Made by a program: the position numbers and the translations under genes. Of a stretch of DNA of 64,000 nt, positions 34,232 to 43,282 are shown piece by piece (position 1 is the first letter of the stretch; every line of letters starts with the position of its first letter). The notes below the pieces were generated by a model that saw only the letters and a program-made list of their open reading frames with translations, did no database searches and had not been told where the DNA came from. This DNA comes from Hymenobacter tibetensis (GTDB taxonomy: Bacteria > Bacteroidota > Bacteroidia > Cytophagales > Hymenobacteraceae): NCBI RefSeq assembly GCF_022827545.1, contig NZ_CP094669.1, positions 2,260,001 to 2,324,000 of the forward strand. The letters run 5' to 3'.

Positions 34232-35035
34232 TTAAGCTACTTCGGCGTAGGCCGCGGGGAAAGCCGGGAAGGTTAAGCTTGGCAGTAGCGTGGCAGCCTC
34301 GGCATGCGTTGTCGCCAAACGAGTGACTTCGCCGATAACAATGATGGCCGGGGCCCCAATACCGGCCGCTGCCGCACGGCTTGGTAGCTCAGCTACCGTG
34401 CCCGTTACCAATTGAGCATTCGGTAAAGTGCCGTTCTGGATGATGGCCGCCGGCGTATTGGCCTGCCCGTGTTGGCAGTACAACGCCGCAATCCGCTCCA
34501 ATTCGCCCAAGCCCATCAGAATAACCGTAGTAGTGCGGGTGCTAGCCGCCTCCCGCACGCTCCCCGACAACTCGCCAGTAGCCGTGGTGGCCGTAATCAC
34601 CCGGAACCCTTCGCTGGCCCCACGGTGCGTTACCGGTATGCCCACGCTGCCGGCCGCTGCAACGGCGCTGCTAATGCCTGGTACATAGTCGGTAAGCAAG
34701 CCGTGTTGCTCAGCATAAAGCATTTCTTCGCGTCCGCGCCCAAACACAAACGGGTCGCCACCTTTCAGCCGCACCACGTGGCCGTGTAGGCGGGCCTGCT
34801 CCACAATCAGCGCGTTTATTTCGTCTTGGCTATAGCTGCGCATGCCGCGCCGTTTGCCCACAAAGATTGTCACTGCATCGGGCCGGGCGTGGCTAAGCAA
34901 GTCGTTGTTAGCCAGCGCATCATACAGAATTACATCGGCTTCGCCCAACACCCGCGCCCCCTTCAGGGTCAGCAGCTCCGGGTCGCCGGGGCCAGCACCT
35001 AGCACGGTAAGGCGAGGGATTTTAGTGAGTGACAT
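34232..35035 (-). CDS. cobA: uroporphyrinogen-III C-methyltransferase
   Basis: 267 residues, SAM-dependent. Makes precorrin-2, the siroheme precursor. Family landmarks: LTVLGAGPGDPELLTLKG, DVILYDALA, VVRLKGGDPFVFGRG and YVPGISSAVAAAG. Start at ATG 35035 (MSLTKIPRL); 11 upstream codons are not needed. In E. coli this activity is fused to the dehydrogenase in CysG; here it is separate and the dehydrogenase is fused to a transporter at 25073. Confidence 0.94.
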   Translation of the reverse strand: MSLTKIPRLTVLGAGPGDPELLTLKGARVLGEADVILYDALANNDLLSHARPDAVTIFVGKRRGMRSYSQDEINALIVEQARLHGHVVRLKGGDPFVFGRGREEMLYAEQHGLLTDYVPGISSAVAAAGSVGIPVTHRGASEGFRVITATTATGELSGSVREAASTRTTTVILMGLGELERIAALYCQHGQANTPAAIIQNGTLPNAQLVTGTVAELPSRAAAAGIGAPAIIVIGEVTRLATTHAEAATLLPSLTFPAFPAAYAEVA

Positions 35036-35104
35036 AAGCAATGAGTGGTGATAGAGGACCTGCTGCAACTTCGCTTAGCAGGACCGTTCTCGAATAGATG
35101 CTAA

Positions 35105-36394
35105 CTAGATGGAAAAGGCTACCGGAGGCGCCACCGGGGCCGTGAAGTAGTCGGCGTTGGCGGCGCCAATCAGGCCGGCGGCTACGGTGTCGCCGCTTTG
35201 CTCGTCAACTAAGATGAAAGCGCCGGTTACGCGGTTTTCGTGGTAGTTGTCAACGGCCAGGGGCACGGCGGTTTTGATGCGTACCCGCACGATGTCGTTG
35301 AGCTGCGCTGAATCGGCGGCGGCGCGGGCGAAAGTTTGCACGTTCACCTTATGCAGAATAGCCGGTATTGCCGCTTTTACCACGGCGGAATGGTGCTGCA
35401 ACAGCAGTTTGCGACCCGGCCACAATGGCTGCTCGCTCATCCAGCACACGGTAGCTTCCAGTTCCCGCGTCAGAGTAGGCACGTGCTCCACCGGAATGAT
35501 GGCGTCGCCCCGGCTAATATCCACGTCATCGGTGAGGCGCAGCACCACGGCTTGCGGCGCCGTAGCAGTTTCCACCTCTTGCTGATTGACTTCAATAGCC
35601 TCAATCGTCGATTCCAGGCCCGAAGGCAGCACCTTCACCCGGTCGCCGCGGCGGTATTGACCGCTTTGGATCTGGCCGGCGTAACCGCGGTAGTCGGGTA
35701 GGTCGGCGGTTTGGGGGCGGATAACATATTGCACCTGAAAGCGTGGGGCGGCATTGGCTGCTTCCACAGCGGCGGGCACGCTTTCCAAATGTTCCAGCAA
35801 GCTAGGGCCCGTGTACCAAGACAAGCGGTTGGAGCGTTTTACCACGTTGTCGCCGTGCAAAGCGCTGAGCGGAATAGCGGTAGCAGCGGGCAGTTGGAAA
35901 TGGTCAGTGAGGGCGGCGTAATCAGCGGCAATCTGCTCGAAAATATTTTGATCGAAGCCCACCAGATCCAGCTTGTTCACGGCCAGCACAAAGTTGCGAA
36001 TCCCGAGCAAAGCCGCTACCAGCGTATGGCGGCGCGTTTGCTCTACTACACCTTGGCGGGCGTCCACTAGCACAATGGCCAAGTCGGCGTTGCTGGCACC
36101 CGTCACCATGTTGCGGGTGTACTGCACGTGGCCCGGCGCATCCGTGATGATGAATTTGCGCCGCGGCGTAGTAAAGTATTTATAGGCGACATCAATGGTG
36201 ATGCCCTGTTCCCGCTCGGCTCGTAAGCCGTCGGTTAGCAAGGCCAAATCCACGGTGCCTTGCACAGTAGGCCGGTTTTCCAGCGCCGCCAGCACATCCA
36301 ACGACACCGAATCGGAGTCGTAGAGCAGGCGGCCAATGAGCGTGCTTTTGCCGTCGTCGACGCTGCCGCAGGTGATGAATCGGAGAAGGTCCAT
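35105..36394 (-). CDS. cysN: sulfate adenylyltransferase subunit 1 (GTPase)
   Basis: 429 residues. EF-Tu-like GTPase that powers APS formation with CysD. G1 GSVDDGKSTLIGRLL, G2/G3 region EREQGITIDVAYKYF and DAPGHVQYTRNM, G4 NKLD, then two beta-barrels. No fused APS kinase domain. Start at 36394 (MDLLRFITCG) by homology; the frame continues upstream through tandem repeats without homology. 92 nt after cysD. Confidence 0.95.
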   Translation of the reverse strand: MDLLRFITCGSVDDGKSTLIGRLLYDSDSVSLDVLAALENRPTVQGTVDLALLTDGLRAEREQGITIDVAYKYFTTPRRKFIITDAPGHVQYTRNMVTGASNADLAIVLVDARQGVVEQTRRHTLVAALLGIRNFVLAVNKLDLVGFDQNIFEQIAADYAALTDHFQLPAATAIPLSALHGDNVVKRSNRLSWYTGPSLLEHLESVPAAVEAANAAPRFQVQYVIRPQTADLPDYRGYAGQIQSGQYRRGDRVKVLPSGLESTIEAIEVNQQEVETATAPQAVVLRLTDDVDISRGDAIIPVEHVPTLTRELEATVCWMSEQPLWPGRKLLLQHHSAVVKAAIPAILHKVNVQTFARAAADSAQLNDIVRVRIKTAVPLAVDNYHENRVTGAFILVDEQSGDTVAAGLIGAANADYFTAPVAPPVAFSI

Positions 36395-36397
36395 GAG

Positions 36398-36484
36398 GTG
36401 AAATTGTGAGTTTGTGAAATTGTGAGTTCGTCGTGCTGGCGAGGCGTGAAAGCAATTCACAACCTCACCCTTCACAACTTCACC
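36398..36484. repeat. tandem and inverted repeat between cysD and cysN
   Basis: Two adjacent 16-nt copies of GTGAAATTGTGAGTTY (36398-36413, 36414-36429) face inverted copies of the same theme (36456-36484, TTCACAACCTCACCC and TTCACAACTTCACC). The segment can fold into an imperfect long hairpin within the operon. Confidence 0.65.
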
Positions 36485-36486
36485 AC

Positions 36487-37398
36487 TTAGAAATAGCCGT
36501 TGCGTTTGCGGTCTTCCATGCCGGCTTCCGAAATGTTATCGTCGAGACGGGTAGCGCCTCGTTCGCTCACTTTGGCCAGCAACAAATCCTGAATGATGTC
36601 TTCCACGGTGCTAGCGTCGCTTTCCACGGCGGCCGTGCAGGTAGAGTCGCCCACAGTGCGGAATCGCACTTGCCGGGTCACGATTTCGTCTTCCTCGTCG
36701 AGCTGCAAGTGCTCGGATAAGCCCAATAGTTGGCCGCTCGGCAGCACCACGCAAGTCCGCTCGTGGCCGAAGTAGATGTCGGGAAGGCTGATGTTTTCGC
36801 GCTGGATGTAGCGCCACACGTCGAGCTCGGTCCAGTTGGAAATCGGGAAAACCCGCACGTTTTCGCCTTTCTGGATACGGCCGTTGTACACGTTCCACAG
36901 CTCCGGGCGCTGGCGCTTGGGGTCCCACTGCCCGAACTCGTCGCGGACCGAGAAGATGCGCTCTTTGGCACGGGCTTTCTCTTCGTCGCGCCGGGCCCCG
37001 CCGATGCAGGCGTCAAACTCAAATTCCTCGATTACCTCCAGCAGCGTGTAAGTCTGGAGCGGGTTGCGGCTCGGAAACTTGCCACCTGGCTCGCGTAGGC
37101 GCTGCCGCTTGATGGTGTCTTCCACGCTGCGCACAATTAGCTTCTCGCCTAGTTCTGCAGCCAGTTGGTCGCGGTAGGCGAGCACCTCCGGGAAGTTGTG
37201 GCCGGTATCCACGTGCACCAGCGGGAAAGGGAAGCGGCCCGGGCGGAACGCTTTTTCGGCAAGCCGCGTGAGAACGATGGAGTCTTTACCGCCCGAGAAA
37301 AGCAGCGCCGGCCGCTCAAATTGGCCAGCTACTTCCCGCAGGATGTGAATGGCTTCGGCTTCCAGCCGGTCGAGGTAATCGAAGGAGTGCGCACTCAT
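36487..37398 (-). CDS. cysD: sulfate adenylyltransferase subunit 2
   Basis: 303 residues. PP-loop ATPase activating sulfate to APS. PP-loop in ALLFSGGKDSIVLTRLA, then HVDTGHNFPEV, the CysD-specific GGARRDEEKARAKER and FPISNWTELDVWRYI, ending DRKRNGYF as in the family. Start at 37398 (MSAHSFDYLDRLEAEAIHILREV). Confidence 0.96.
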   Translation of the reverse strand: MSAHSFDYLDRLEAEAIHILREVAGQFERPALLFSGGKDSIVLTRLAEKAFRPGRFPFPLVHVDTGHNFPEVLAYRDQLAAELGEKLIVRSVEDTIKRQRLREPGGKFPSRNPLQTYTLLEVIEEFEFDACIGGARRDEEKARAKERIFSVRDEFGQWDPKRQRPELWNVYNGRIQKGENVRVFPISNWTELDVWRYIQRENISLPDIYFGHERTCVVLPSGQLLGLSEHLQLDEEDEIVTRQVRFRTVGDSTCTAAVESDASTVEDIIQDLLLAKVSERGATRLDDNISEAGMEDRKRNGYF

Positions 37399-37514
37399 GG
37401 TTTCTAGGATTTGCTGATGCGGCACCGGAAGGTCAAGTAGCATGGCTTTTGATGATTTCGGTGCCGGATAGAAGGGTCTGGAGCAAGCGCTCCAGAATAG
37501 TTATGAGAGGAGAA

Positions 37515-38294
37515 TTAGTGCTGCTTTTCAACCGGCTCTACCACCGGGTCGGGCCCGTCGTGGTGGGCGGTGGTGGAGTGTAGGCCGCATTCCTTGGCAG
37601 AAAGGTCTTCCCACCACCAGCGGCCGGCCCGAAAATCTTCGCCAGGCTTGATGGCGCGGGTGCAGGGTGCACACCCAATGCTCACGAAGCCTTGCTTGTG
37701 CAGCGGATTCACCGGAATGCCGTTCGCTTGGGCGAAATCCACCGCTTGCTCCCACGTCCAGTCGAAAAGTGGGTGAATCTTGGTGAGGTTGTGGGCAGCG
37801 TCCCATTCCACCGGGTCCATGGTTTGCCGGTTCTGCGACTGCTCAGCCCGGATACCCGTTACCCACGCGGCTTGGCCCGCCAGCGCCCGGTTTAGGGGCT
37901 CTACCTTGCGGATGTAGCAGCACTCCTTGCGGTTTTCAACGCTTTCGTAAAAGCTGTTGGGACCTTTGGTGCGCATCAATTCTTCCACGCTTTCCTGGCG
38001 CGGGTGAAAGACCTCAATCGGCTGCTGATACTTGAGCAGCGTCTTGTTCCAGGTGGAGTAAGTTTCCTGAAAGTTGCGCCCCGTATCTAATGTGAACACC
38101 TTGATGGGTAGCTCGTTTTCAAAGATTAGATGGCTGATAATCTGGTCTTCCAAGCCGAAGGAAGTAGAGAAGACCGCCTTTTCGGGGAAGTGCTTGGCTA
38201 CGAGGCGTAGCCGCTCCAAGGCAGAAGCTGACGGTAGCTGAAGGCGAAGGTCGTCCAGCACGGGAACGGCCAACACGGCAGAGGCTGTGGGCAT
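37515..38294 (-). CDS. cysH: APS/PAPS reductase
   Basis: 259 residues. Reduces adenylylsulfate to sulfite with thioredoxin. Substrate loop STSFGLEDQIISHL, LDTGRNFQETY, then the double Cys pair of iron-sulfur APS reductases: KECCYIRK and SIGCAPCTRAIK. These four Cys ligate a 4Fe-4S cluster, so the substrate is APS rather than PAPS. No APS kinase is present nearby, which agrees. First gene of the operon, behind the SAM riboswitch and the Cys-rich leader. Start at 38294 (MPTASAV). Confidence 0.95.
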   Translation of the reverse strand: MPTASAVLAVPVLDDLRLQLPSASALERLRLVAKHFPEKAVFSTSFGLEDQIISHLIFENELPIKVFTLDTGRNFQETYSTWNKTLLKYQQPIEVFHPRQESVEELMRTKGPNSFYESVENRKECCYIRKVEPLNRALAGQAAWVTGIRAEQSQNRQTMDPVEWDAAHNLTKIHPLFDWTWEQAVDFAQANGIPVNPLHKQGFVSIGCAPCTRAIKPGEDFRAGRWWWEDLSAKECGLHSTTAHHDGPDPVVEPVEKQH

Positions 38295-38499
38295 GAAAAG
38301 AAATGAGAGAGGAATTTGCCGCGGCGGCAAGGGTCCAGCCGGAGGATAGCTTTGGAAGTGCCAGGATGCTCATGCACCGCTGAAACCAACCGAAAGCGAA
38401 AAGCGGAGTGTACGGATACGGGGTAGAGCTACGCGTAAAAGCGTATCAGCTCACCACATTCAGCGCACAAACCAAGAAAAAGAGAGGGGTGCGCTACTC
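38295..38499 (-). other. leader between Cys-rich peptide and cysH
   Basis: 205 nt, minus strand. It contains pairings AGCGCAC/GTGCGCT just after the leader stop and a hairpin GAGCT...AGCTC (38432-38458), neither followed by a U-tract. Candidate attenuator structures, not resolved. Confidence 0.4.
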
Positions 38500-38616
38500 C
38501 TAACAACAGCAACCAAAAGCCACGGTCATACAGACGGGGCTTGCCATGCCACAACACCCATGCTGTACAGCAGAGAAGGTGGCAGAAATGGCGGCAGTGT
38601 TGATGAAGCGTTTCAC
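38500..38616 (-). CDS. Cys-rich leader peptide (unit 2)
   Basis: 38 codons starting at GTG 38616, 8 nt after the riboswitch P1 stem, and ending TGC-TGT-TGT-TAG. The sequence has HGCCGM, a single Cys (PVCM) and the tail AFGCCC, six Cys in all. Start context AACAAGTTGCC-GTG and the terminal GCCC-stop are the same as in unit 1 (23198-23299); the bodies do not align. Its placement ahead of cysH, in cysteine biosynthesis, fits ribosome stalling or slow passage at Cys codons when Cys-tRNA is scarce. Translation itself is not proven by sequence. Confidence 0.68.
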   Translation of the reverse strand: MKRFINTAAISATFSAVQHGCCGMASPVCMTVAFGCCC

Positions 38617-38624
38617 GGCAACTT

Positions 38625-38718
38625 GTTTTTATATGGTCAGGACTTGGCACCGTTTCGGATCATCCGATGGTTGCCGGCGCTTCGTCGAGCCTGTCTCTCC
38701 ACGCCTCTGTATAAAAAC
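38625..38718 (-). promoter_or_regulatory. SAM-I type riboswitch (unit 2)
   Basis: Minus strand. P1 is the same 9-bp stem as in unit 1 (GTTTTTATA with TATAAAAAC). Inside are CAGAGGCGTGGAGAGACAGG, GCGCCGGCAACC, and AACGGTGCCAAGTCC, the SAM-I core. It lies ahead of the Cys-rich leader and cysH, so the whole sulfate operon should respond to SAM. Confidence 0.88.
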
Positions 38719-38748
38719 AATCCTTTTGGGGGTAAAGAATTGATACTG

Positions 38749-38781
38749 CAAAGGTAGTGGCGGAAATTTTATACTTCCAAA
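38749..38781 (-). promoter_or_regulatory. promoter of the sulfate operon leader
   Basis: Minus strand TTTG (38781-38778), 21 nt, TACCTTTG (38756-38749). The predicted start at 38742 is the first base of CAATTCTTTACC (38742-38731), identical to the transcript start of unit 1. The stretch 38782-39012 upstream holds nothing recognisable. Confidence 0.72.
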
Positions 38782-39012
38782 TTTATTTATTATTGCCTAC
38801 TACAAGGAAGTGCCGCCTTCTGTTTTGGTGGCAGCATCTTGGTGGCCTTTTGTACCGGTAAATCTTGCTGTCAGACACAGGAAGCCCAATTATTAGTTCC
38901 TCCAGGGAATATGTACTTCGTTATAAGGCACTACTAGCTAATAGCGGATTAGCAGCTAAATGTGGTATTTCAATAACTTAAAACAACTAGGTCAGAGGGT
39001 AGAATCAATGCA

Positions 39013-40497
39013 TCAAGCATTAGGACGCACCCGGCGAAGTGCCGTTTGCAGGATTTCTCGTACCTGTGGCTCTGCGTTAGTAGCTAGTAGTAGCCCACCG
39101 TAAAGCACCGTCAGCACCACTGAGCGTAGCAGCATCGTAACCAGCAACGAATGCATGAACGGCACCAACCACGCCACAACGCCCGCAGTAGCAGCCAGTA
39201 GCAGAATCAGCGGCACGCGCTTGTCGAAGGGCTGTAGCCCGAAATTGTGCCAGACAAACCAGGTACGTGCGATGTTGATGACCACCAACGAAACCGCAGC
39301 GGCCACTGCTGCCCCCGTTAGGCCCATACGCGGAATCAACAGCAAGTTCATAAGCACCGTAGCCAAAGCCAGCGACACGTTGAAAATCAAATCGTAACGG
39401 TAGCGCGGCGACGTAACGACAATGAGCCCATTGAGGCCGGTTATGCCGTCGAAGAGCCGGCCCGCCAACAGGATAAACACGGCGGTGGTGCCGGCAGCGT
39501 AGGCTGGTTTCATTTGACCAAATATGAAATCCAAATTCAGCGCGATGCCGAGTGCTAGATAGCAGCCAAGCACAGTGTTTAGGCGGGTGGTGCGCTGGTA
39601 GAAGTCGGCCATGCGAGGGAGGTCGTTGTTTTTCCAATACTCGGCTAGCAGCGGAAACGCAATCTTGTAGAGGGCACGAAACGGCAAAACCAGCGCCGTA
39701 CTAATGAAAAAAGCGGTGCTGTAAATGCCCACCGCTTGCAAATCCAGCTTGGCACCTACCATCAGCGAGTCGATACTGGATATTACTACGCCCGACACGT
39801 TGCCTAACAGCGCAAACGCCCCGAAGCCAAGCATCTCGCGCAGCGGGCGCACCCGCAATACCGCCGATGTAGGTTGCAAGTGCAACTCGCCAATGGAAGC
39901 CGTGTAGACTGTCAGCAGCAAAGCAATGCCCCCAAGTGCGCCCACGTACCAGAGCACATAGCCGTGGAAATCAAGGTAACTACCAGCAAACAAGAGTGCC
40001 CCGGCCGTAACGAGCAGCCGCAAAACGATTTCCTGCGTGAAGGAAGAGAAAGCCGTGTGATACAGGGCTTTGAGGTAGGCGTCCTGTAGATTGATCAGCA
40101 AGACAAACAGGGTCAAAACCAGTCCCCAGGTGTAGTAGCGGCCTAGTAGCGTTGCGTCATCAAGGTACCAGTGCAGAACCAGGGGCCGGCCTAGCAGATA
40201 TAATACCGTGATTAAAACAAAACCTAGCAGCGGCACTCCTAACAGAAACGGCAGGAACCCATGGTGCCCACTTTCTGGCTTGCGGAAATACGGGAAAAAC
40301 CGCACGCCCATGTTGCCAAATCCAAACGCCGACACCTGCGCAAACATGGTAGCCAGCGCCATTAGCACGCTGGTTAAGCCTATCTGTTTCGGCTCTAGCA
40401 CCTTCGGCAGCACCAACACCGTGTTCACAAAGCCTAGGCCCAAGCCCGCGTAAGAAATAATGGTATTGCGCAGCCCCTGCCGCTGAACTATGCCCAA
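39013..40497 (-). CDS. Wzx-type polysaccharide flippase
   Basis: 494 residues, about 14 membrane helices, MOP (MATE/PST) superfamily. The N-terminus GIVQRQGLRNTIISYAGLGLGFVNTVLVLPKVL is typical of the PST branch that flips lipid-linked sugars across the inner membrane. Downstream end of the surface glycan cluster transcribed leftward. A pseudaminic acid-containing glycan is the plausible cargo given the neighbours. Confidence 0.87.
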   Translation of the reverse strand: MGIVQRQGLRNTIISYAGLGLGFVNTVLVLPKVLEPKQIGLTSVLMALATMFAQVSAFGFGNMGVRFFPYFRKPESGHHGFLPFLLGVPLLGFVLITVLYLLGRPLVLHWYLDDATLLGRYYTWGLVLTLFVLLINLQDAYLKALYHTAFSSFTQEIVLRLLVTAGALLFAGSYLDFHGYVLWYVGALGGIALLLTVYTASIGELHLQPTSAVLRVRPLREMLGFGAFALLGNVSGVVISSIDSLMVGAKLDLQAVGIYSTAFFISTALVLPFRALYKIAFPLLAEYWKNNDLPRMADFYQRTTRLNTVLGCYLALGIALNLDFIFGQMKPAYAAGTTAVFILLAGRLFDGITGLNGLIVVTSPRYRYDLIFNVSLALATVLMNLLLIPRMGLTGAAVAAAVSLVVINIARTWFVWHNFGLQPFDKRVPLILLLAATAGVVAWLVPFMHSLLVTMLLRSVVLTVLYGGLLLATNAEPQVREILQTALRRVRPNA

Positions 40498-40551
40498 AAC
40501 AATAAGAAGCTAGAAGTTGGGAGACAGAAGACAGAAAGAAGAAAATGACTC

Positions 40552-41919
40552 CTAGCTTCTGTTTCCTAGCTCCTGTAAAATGTCCCGGCCGTTGACGAAG
40601 GCGGTATTGCGGCTGCGAAGGTACTGCATCAACTCGGCGAACTGGCGCGGACCGGTCGTTTCGTTAGCTGGGTCGAAGTGGTCGTTGTGCCAAAGCAGGG
40701 TGCAGACGCCGCCAAACCGCTCGATTTCCTGAAACATGGGCAGTAGAGCCGGCAGAATTTCGTGGGGAGCTAACTGCAAGTAGTTGGGGTGATGCAGCGT
40801 AGCGTCCATCACGTTGAGCGGAATTTCAAGGAAAGTACAAGCCCTGCCCTGCGTAAAATCGAAAGGACGGAAGGGCAGGCAATAAGAATTGCGAAAGCCG
40901 AAGTGTTCGGCAAAGCCCAAGGTAGAATCGTAGGCGAAACCAGCTTCTACTACTACTGCCGGCGTGCGGCGCGGTTCCCAACTTAGGTAGTGGAATCGGT
41001 TGCCGGATGCAGAAGCGGGCATTTGTGCTTGCTCGCGCACCAAGTGCTGCTGGTCAACGGAAGTGCCAATGCTTCCGTGAACTGCCACTTCCCCCCCGTG
41101 TTTTACAAGCGCCTTGAAACGCCACTGCAGCGCTGTTGCCGCTAATTTATAATCCGCATTGGGTGTGCCATTGCTCGCACGGCGGTGCTCGGGCAGCAAA
41201 AAGAACGTGCTCTTAGCATCATACCCCGCTACGGTTTTCTGCACTAACTCCAAGTTGTCCCAAGTATCCGACTTGAGAAAACGCTGCCATAGAAGTTTCC
41301 CAAATCTTAGCAAGTTGCCACGGTGTAAAGCAGCTTTGGCAGGCGCTTTCCAGGCGCTGTGTAACGCGTCTATGTCGTGGGTGATGAACGTTGCAAAGGG
41401 CGCCTCATTAATCCAGCGGCGCGGTTGCAATGATTGACCTGCTACGTGCTCAATGGCCGTCTTCAGGATATCAAAATAGTAATTCACTACCGGTACTGCC
41501 ACAAAGCCATAGCGGTGCTGCACGCTGGCGGTGTAAGGAAAACGACCGTGCTGGTCTCGCTCGTTCGAGAAATATTCCTGCCAACCGCTGAGCAAGTAAA
41601 AAGCTGCCGAAATCAGGTCGGCATTGATTCGGGCGCGGTTAGCTGGTAAGAGCTCAAGTAACGGCTGCTCCGGATTTAAGTCGAAAAAAACTGGCAGCAC
41701 CTGGTCTTGCCATTCGCGTGAAGTAGGAGTGGGGGGGTACGGGTTCTGGCGAGAGAAAAAGTCGCCGGCACCATCAACTATTTCTACCTGCGGCTGTTGG
41801 TGGGCATACCCAATAGAAACTTCGGGTACCTCTGCATATGCCTGCCGAAAATGACGCAGCACATACGCTAGCCGGGCTTCGGTAGAAATAGGGGCACTAG
41901 TTGGTAGAGGTGGAAGCAT
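40552..41919 (-). CDS. polysaccharide deacetylase-family protein
   Basis: 455 residues, no signal peptide seen. An N-terminal domain of about 180 residues is followed by a carbohydrate esterase 4-like domain: metal Asp pair in FITHDIDALHS, then AKSTFFLLPEHR, HGGEVAVHGSIGT and FRPFDFTQGRACTFLEIPLNVMD, ending TLLWHNDHFDP. The bacterial group with this layout (DUF7033-like N-terminus, recalled from memory) occurs in exopolysaccharide loci. Catalytic status is uncertain because not all CE4 motifs are clear. Confidence 0.75.
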   Translation of the reverse strand: MLPPLPTSAPISTEARLAYVLRHFRQAYAEVPEVSIGYAHQQPQVEIVDGAGDFFSRQNPYPPTPTSREWQDQVLPVFFDLNPEQPLLELLPANRARINADLISAAFYLLSGWQEYFSNERDQHGRFPYTASVQHRYGFVAVPVVNYYFDILKTAIEHVAGQSLQPRRWINEAPFATFITHDIDALHSAWKAPAKAALHRGNLLRFGKLLWQRFLKSDTWDNLELVQKTVAGYDAKSTFFLLPEHRRASNGTPNADYKLAATALQWRFKALVKHGGEVAVHGSIGTSVDQQHLVREQAQMPASASGNRFHYLSWEPRRTPAVVVEAGFAYDSTLGFAEHFGFRNSYCLPFRPFDFTQGRACTFLEIPLNVMDATLHHPNYLQLAPHEILPALLPMFQEIERFGGVCTLLWHNDHFDPANETTGPRQFAELMQYLRSRNTAFVNGRDILQELGNRS

Positions 41920-41973
41920 AAGGAAATCGTCGCTAACGCACCTGTTTGACTGGCAGGTAGCACAAGCTACAGC

Positions 41974-43272
41974 TTACGCCATAGTTTTCAGCCACTCCTC
42001 CAACAGCCGTGCCGCCCGTTCACGGCTATGCCCCTCGTCGGGAGTGCCCAGAGTGGCGTTGTAATAAATGGCGCGGCGGTAAATGTCAATGGGTTTGTGA
42101 AGTGTATATTTTGCGAGCAATGCAGCTAGCTCGGGCAACGTATTCGCTCTTTCTATCAGGTTGTGCGCCACATAGCCATAATAGTCATCGGTGTGAGTGT
42201 GGGTATTGAACCGATAATAAAAGCTGACCACGTTCAGCAAGGTGGCTTCGAGGTGGGTACTGGTGTCGGCGGCAATAAGAGCATCTTGTTTGGTTAGAAA
42301 CTCGAATACGCTTTCCTGTTTGGCGTTGGAAAACAGCAACTGTGGATGCTGCGCCTGCAGAAAATTAAAGTCTCGCGTATCGCTAGGGTGGGCCCGGAAG
42401 GTAAAGGCGAGGTCTGGGAACTTCGATACCAGATAGGTGAGAGTTGTCGTCAGGGCCTCGGTTTCGTCGTGCACGTTGCAAGCCAGCCCTACGCGCTGCA
42501 CATTGGGGCGCTGGTTCTTGGTCTGTAGAAACTGATCAGCTTTCGGCATCCCCACTAATTCTACCCAACCTTCTATAGGGCCGCACTGCCGGTATTTGTC
42601 TAGCGCATCCTGGCCTTCAAGCAAGCTTAAATCAAAACCAAGTGGCGGAAAGTTGGTGCTCACACTAGCGTGCTGTACGTAAGCAGTAGGTACGCCTTCG
42701 GCACGACAAGCTAAAAGCAGCGCACGAGTATCATCATTGTGGTCATTAGCAAACACAACGGCCCGTGGCTGGTAGTACCGAAGCGCCCGGCGGTACACTT
42801 CGTAGTAGCCAACAGCACTGAAAACCAAATCAAAAAACCGCCAGGCACGTCGTCCTTCTGTACGCATCAGGCCTACCAGTGCCAACGGGAATTGCCAGTA
42901 ATACAAGATTTTCCGACGGAGAGAAAGTCGGTTTACCGCCGCGTTGTAACGCCCAATTTGTTTGCTTTGGCCTGCCACCACTACCGCGCTAGGTAGCGTT
43001 TGACGCAGGAAATCCAGCGCCTCATAGTTGTTCTGACTGACTACATATAGCCACACCTTGCCATTGAGCGCATCAGGGTTGCGGATGGGCTGAAATACGT
43101 TCCCTACTAAGCGCACCGTCAAGTACCCTAGTGCTTTCAGTAGGCGCTTGGCGGGGTTAGCTGGAGATATATTACGTAAAACCCGTGTTGAAAGAGAAGC
43201 AAATAGGTCTGTGAAGCGCAGTTGCAGGATGTCGCGCAGGCGGGCGGTGAACGTAGGAGGAACAGTGGGCAT
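41974..43272 (-). CDS. GT-B-like surface polymer biosynthesis protein
   Basis: 432 residues, cytoplasmic. Two Rossmann-like halves; the second (RVGLACNVHDETEALTTTL, FTFRAHPSDTRDFNF, DALIAADTSTHLEATLLNV) resembles CDP-glycerol glycerophosphotransferase or capsule glycosyltransferases, where the STHLEA stretch binds the donor. Start at 43272 (MPTVPPTFTARLRDIL) leaves 10 nt after pseI; the longer frame would overlap it. Its placement next to PseI makes it a candidate pseudaminic acid transferase, by inference only. Confidence 0.6.
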   Translation of the reverse strand: MPTVPPTFTARLRDILQLRFTDLFASLSTRVLRNISPANPAKRLLKALGYLTVRLVGNVFQPIRNPDALNGKVWLYVVSQNNYEALDFLRQTLPSAVVVAGQSKQIGRYNAAVNRLSLRRKILYYWQFPLALVGLMRTEGRRAWRFFDLVFSAVGYYEVYRRALRYYQPRAVVFANDHNDDTRALLLACRAEGVPTAYVQHASVSTNFPPLGFDLSLLEGQDALDKYRQCGPIEGWVELVGMPKADQFLQTKNQRPNVQRVGLACNVHDETEALTTTLTYLVSKFPDLAFTFRAHPSDTRDFNFLQAQHPQLLFSNAKQESVFEFLTKQDALIAADTSTHLEATLLNVVSFYYRFNTHTHTDDYYGYVAHNLIERANTLPELAALLAKYTLHKPIDIYRRAIYYNATLGTPDEGHSRERAARLLEEWLKTMA

Positions 43273-43282
43273 GCGCGGCTGC

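Noticed and set aside
38546..38757. Forward ORFs across the sulfur leader
   Set aside because: They run antisense through the aptamer and the Cys-rich leader peptide and have no coding features.
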